Of a stretch of DNA of 8,939 nt, positions 6,463-8,939 are shown piece after piece. The position numbers and the translations under genes are program-made. The DNA is from an uncultured Porphyromonas sp. (GTDB taxonomy: Bacteria > Bacteroidota > Bacteroidia > Bacteroidales > Porphyromonadaceae). The stretch covers positions 1 to 8,939 of the forward strand of contig CAMPUN010000028.1 of the NCBI GenBank assembly GCA_946997275.1. Reading direction: 5' to 3'. The stretch's first letter is position 1. Every line of letters begins with the position of its first letter. The notes beneath the pieces are model-generated. The model was not told the origin of the DNA and made no database searches. It saw only the letters and a list, made by a program, of their open reading frames with translations.

Positions 6463-7380
6463 ATGATGAAGCATATCGTATCTATCGAGCAGTGCGCTGA
6501 GCAAGACATCCTACGTATCTTGGACCGGGCTGCACTCTTTGAGGCTAATCCTAATCGCCATCTAATGGATGGGATGGTGGGTGCCACACTGTTTTTCGAA
6601 CCTTCGACGCGTACCCGACTGAGCTTCGAGACGGCGGTCAATAGGTTGGGCGGACGAGTCATCGGCTTCTCCGACCCTAAGTCCAGCAGCTCGACAAAGG
6701 GCGAGTCGCTCAAAGACACCCTCCTGATCGTCTCTAACTATGCCGACGTGATCATCATGCGGCACTACCTGGAGGGCGCTGCTCTCTATGCTACGGAGGT
6801 CTCGCCGGTACCAATCGTCAACGCAGGCGATGGTGCCAATCAACACCCTTCGCAGACACTCCTCGACCTTTACACGATTCGCTCTACACAGGGTTCGCTC
6901 AAGGATCTACACATCGTGATGGTGGGCGACTTGCGTTTCGGCCGTACGATCCACTCGCTCATAGAGGGGATGCGCTTCTTCTCGCCTCGCTTTACCTTCG
7001 TCGCACCGCCCGAGCTGAGGCTTCCCGAGGAGTACAGGCAGTATTGCGATGAGCATCATCTACGCTATGAGGAGACTTCGCTCTTTACCCCTGAGGTGAT
7101 CGCCGATGCCGACATACTCTATATGACTCGGGTGCAGCGAGAGCGCTTTACCGATATGGAGGAGTATGAGCGTGTCAAGGATGTCTACATACTTAATAAG
7201 GAGATGCTACAAGGGACTAAGGACAATCTCCGCATCCTCCACCCGCTACCTCGTGTCAATGAGATTGATATTGATGTGGATAGCAGTCCCAAGGCGGAGT
7301 ACTTTCGCCAAGCTCAAAACGGGCTCTACATACGCCAGTCGATACTCTGCGAGGTGCTCGGTATAGAAGTTGATAAGTAA
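6463..7380 (+). CDS. pyrB: Aspartate carbamoyltransferase, catalytic chain
   Basis: A 305-residue enzyme joining carbamoyl phosphate and L-aspartate to N-carbamoyl-L-aspartate, the committed step of pyrimidine synthesis in the cytoplasm. The carbamoyl-phosphate site STRTR is at 48-52. The mobile loop SSSSTKGES holds Ser75 and Lys79, which match Ser80 and Lys84 of the E. coli enzyme. Arg100, the HPSQT motif (128-132), Arg161 in FGRT, MTRVQ with Arg223 and Gln225, and HPLPRVNE (260-267) are all present, so the active site looks complete. The length is normal. Two ATG codons lie side by side (6463, 6466); the first is used here. The regulatory-chain gene pyrI begins 13 bases after the stop, so the holoenzyme is probably the E. 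coli-like class B form (two catalytic trimers, three regulatory dimers) with nucleotide control. Confidence 0.98.
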   Translation: MMKHIVSIEQCAEQDILRILDRAALFEANPNRHLMDGMVGATLFFEPSTRTRLSFETAVNRLGGRVIGFSDPKSSSSTKGESLKDTLLIVSNYADVIIMRHYLEGAALYATEVSPVPIVNAGDGANQHPSQTLLDLYTIRSTQGSLKDLHIVMVGDLRFGRTIHSLIEGMRFFSPRFTFVAPPELRLPEEYRQYCDEHHLRYEETSLFTPEVIADADILYMTRVQRERFTDMEEYERVKDVYILNKEMLQGTKDNLRILHPLPRVNEIDIDVDSSPKAEYFRQAQNGLYIRQSILCEVLGIEVDK

Positions 7381-7393
7381 CACACTACACACT

Positions 7394-7879
7394 ATGAATG
7401 CTAAGTCTCAGAAAGCTCTAATCAAGCAGCAAGAGGGGATGATGGTCACAGCCATCTGCAATGGCACTGTGATAGATCATATTCCCCCCAGAAAGCTCTT
7501 TAAGATAGCTCACCTCCTACAGCTCGAAGATATGGAGGAGCCTATCACGATAGGCAACAACTTAGATAGTCGCTACCTAGGCAAGAAGGGTATCATCAAG
7601 ATCTCTGGACGGATGCTCTCCGATGAGGAGGCAAGCCGTATAGCACTCCTTGCCCCTGATGTGCATGTCAATATAATTAAGGACTATGAGGTAGTGGAGA
7701 AGCGGACGCTACACCTCCCCGAGGAGATCATTGGCTTCGTAAAGTGTCCCAATGCTAAGTGCATTACGAACAATGAGCCAGTGCGTACGCACTTTCACCT
7801 AATCGATGCCGAGCACGAGGTGCTATGCTGTCACTACTGCGGGCGGAAGGTCTCGGAGGAGCGCATCGAGCTACTCTAA
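7394..7879 (+). CDS. pyrI: Aspartate carbamoyltransferase, regulatory chain
   Basis: A 161-residue protein from ATG 7394. It binds effector nucleotides and holds catalytic trimers together in the ATCase holoenzyme. The nucleotide-binding domain includes CNGTVIDHIPPRKLFKI and ITIGNNL. The C-terminal zinc domain has the expected four cysteines: CPNAKC (118 and 123) and CHYC (146 and 149). An extra cysteine (145) adjoins the second pair. A TTG at 7370 would add eight residues but would overlap the end of pyrB by 11 bases; the ATG fits the family length (E. coli about 153) better. There is no Shine-Dalgarno sequence, only an A/C-rich stretch before the start. It is co-transcribed with pyrB. Confidence 0.96.
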   Translation: MNAKSQKALIKQQEGMMVTAICNGTVIDHIPPRKLFKIAHLLQLEDMEEPITIGNNLDSRYLGKKGIIKISGRMLSDEEASRIALLAPDVHVNIIKDYEVVEKRTLHLPEEIIGFVKCPNAKCITNNEPVRTHFHLIDAEHEVLCCHYCGRKVSEERIELL

Positions 7880-7892
7880 AACAACGAACTCA

Positions 7893-7912
7893 CTAACTAA
7901 CAAACTAACAAA
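7893..7912 (+). repeat. Short tandem repeat CTAACAAA before lemA
   Basis: Two copies of CTAACAAA (7897-7904 and 7905-7912) follow a CTAA, within the 44-base gap between pyrI and lemA. The gap is A/C-rich with no terminator-like stem, so transcription probably continues from pyrI into lemA. An A-rich unstructured stretch may help ribosome loading in a phylum that rarely uses Shine-Dalgarno sequences. Confidence 0.4.
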
Positions 7913-7923
7913 CTCTCAATACT

Positions 7924-8544
7924 ATGACAGATCAAACTACAGCTCCTAAGTCACGTCGTGGTCTCACCATAACGATCATCGTCGTGGCTGTCGTACTGCT
8001 TCTCGTCTTCTGGGGCGTGGGTCAGTACAACTCTATGGTGGTACTAGACGAGCAAGTCAATACCTCGTGGAGCCAAGTGGAAAACCAATACCAGCGCCGT
8101 GCGGACCTCATCCCCAACCTTGTGGAGACGGTCAAGGGCTACGCCTCTCATGAGCGTGAGACCCTCGAGGGTGTGATCAATGCCCGCGCTAAGGCATCAC
8201 AGCCGATCGTCCCGTCTGGCGAGGGGATGACTCAGGAGCAACTCAATCAATTCCAGCAAGCTCAGGGAGACCTAACTAGTGCGCTTAGCAAACTGATGGT
8301 TGTCGTGGAGCGTTACCCCGAGCTGAAGGCTGACGAAAACTTCCGTCAGCTACAGACTCAGCTAGAGGGTACGGAAAACCGTATCACGACGGCTCGCATG
8401 GACTTCAACAATGAGGCGCAGCAGTACAATACGAAGGTACGTCGCTTCCCGACGAACATCTTCGCGGGTCTCTTTGGCTTTCATCAGCGTCCTTACTTCC
8501 AGGCCGAGGCTGGCGCGGAGCAAGCTCCTCAAGTTAAGTTTTAG
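7924..8544 (+). CDS. lemA: LemA family membrane protein
   Basis: A 206-residue protein, the usual length for LemA. Residues 14-33 form one transmembrane helix after a short basic segment (KSRRG), so most of the protein probably lies outside the cytoplasm. The family hallmark follows: YNSMVVLDEQVNTSWSQVEN (35-54), QRRADLIPNLVETVKGYASHE (57-77), ERYPELKAD (119-127), FRQLQTQLEGTENRI (130-144) and the C-terminal FPTNIFAGLFGF. The soluble part is expected to be an alpha-helical bundle. The exact role is not established; LemA genes often sit beside TPM-domain genes, as here. It starts 44 bases after pyrI and probably shares its transcript. Confidence 0.95.
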   Translation: MTDQTTAPKSRRGLTITIIVVAVVLLLVFWGVGQYNSMVVLDEQVNTSWSQVENQYQRRADLIPNLVETVKGYASHERETLEGVINARAKASQPIVPSGEGMTQEQLNQFQQAQGDLTSALSKLMVVVERYPELKADENFRQLQTQLEGTENRITTARMDFNNEAQQYNTKVRRFPTNIFAGLFGFHQRPYFQAEAGAEQAPQVKF

Positions 8545-8555
8545 TTGTTAGAGCT

Positions 8556-8650
8556 TTAGAGATTAGAAGTTAGAGATTAGAGATGAGATCTTTCTAGCCC
8601 CTAGTCCTTCTAATCTCTAACTTCTAATCTCTAACCTCTAATCTCTAAGT
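8556..8650. repeat. 26-bp perfect inverted repeat built from 14-base tandem units
   Basis: Bases 8556-8581 and 8609-8634 are perfect 26-bp inverted copies with a 27-base loop. The right arm belongs to three tandem 14-base units (8609-8622, 8623-8636, 8637-8650) sharing TCTAATCTCTAA. The left arm holds two inverted units. The whole array fills the gap between lemA and the TPM gene and ends six bases before the latter's ATG. In RNA it would form a long AU-rich hairpin able to affect transcript stability or translation of the downstream gene. It is not followed by a T-tract. Confidence 0.8.
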
Positions 8651-8656
8651 TCTCCC

Positions 8657-8939
8657 ATGAAGCGCACGTTACTCTTCCTCGGACTATTGCTATCCTTCTG
8701 GGCATTGCCTGCTCAGAAGGCTTTGTCGTGGGAGGATATCCCCAACGTACAGCTACAGGACAGCACGCAGTTTGTCTCAGACGTAGCGCACATCATCGAG
8801 CCCGAAGCTCTACAACGTATCAACGAGACGCTCCAAAGTCTGCGCCAGACGCATGGCGTGGAGGGTGTCGTCATCACCCTCCCGACTATAGGCGATGGAG
8901 GATCTATCGAGGAGCTCGCACTAGGGATACTGCGCGGCT
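8657..8939 (+). CDS. TPM-domain exported protein (5' part only)
   Basis: The first 94 codons of a gene cut by the window end. ATG at 8657 begins a signal peptide (KRTLLFLGLLLSFWALPAQ, residues 2-20). The mature part matches the start of the TPM domain: FVSDVAHIIEPEALQRINETLQ (about 41-62) resembles the family opening 'FVxDxaxxLsxex', followed by GVEGVVITLP (about 71-80) and an ELA-type helix (SIEEL, about 87). TPM-domain proteins (YgcG type) usually have a later transmembrane helix and a glycine-rich tail, which are not visible here. Pairing with lemA is common. Its molecular role is uncertain; a phosphatase activity has been described only for some family members. Confidence 0.85.
   Translation, partial: MKRTLLFLGLLLSFWALPAQKALSWEDIPNVQLQDSTQFVSDVAHIIEPEALQRINETLQSLRQTHGVEGVVITLPTIGDGGSIEELALGILRG

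Noticed and set aside
7370..7393. TTG at 7370 as the start of pyrI
   Set aside because: It overlaps the end of pyrB and adds eight residues without family similarity; the ATG at 7394 fits better.

Overview
The window looks like a chromosomal segment of a Bacteroidota bacterium, most likely a Porphyromonas-type member of the Bacteroidales. The reasons are a TonB-dependent receptor with an N-terminal carboxypeptidase-D-like domain paired with a lipoprotein, separate pyrB and pyrI genes, gene starts without Shine-Dalgarno sequences, and promoter boxes of the Bacteroidota form TAnnTTTG. The genus is inferred from memory of typical sequences, not from a search.

Layout. Bases 1-60 hold nested inverted repeats. 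Bases 129-162 form a probable terminator for the minus-strand pair that follows. That pair, transcribed right to left, is a TonB-dependent outer-membrane receptor (4130-1521) followed after 20 bases by a lipoprotein gene (1500-187) with three repeated segments. A 358-base gap (4131-4488) carries the receptor promoter, a strong dyad and the probable rpsU terminator. rpsU (ribosomal protein bS21) is at 4686-4489 on the minus strand, with a good Bacteroidota promoter upstream. A 495-base gap (4687-5181) holds this promoter, a structured tandem-repeat element and several hairpins. A secreted protein of unknown function, apparently built from two copies of one module, lies at 6231-5182 on the minus strand. 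From 6463 everything is on the plus strand: pyrB, pyrI, lemA and the start of a TPM-domain gene that runs off the window. A long 26-bp inverted repeat lies between lemA and the TPM gene.

How the genes work together. PyrB and PyrI are the catalytic and regulatory chains of aspartate carbamoyltransferase, the committed step of pyrimidine synthesis. LemA and TPM-domain proteins are often neighbours and are probably envelope proteins, and here they follow pyrBI closely enough to share a transcript. The receptor and lipoprotein probably form a surface uptake or binding unit of unknown substrate. I see no defence system, phage, insertion sequence, CRISPR array, tRNA or rRNA. The most unusual material is in the intergenic repeats and in the two internally repeated exported proteins of unknown function.
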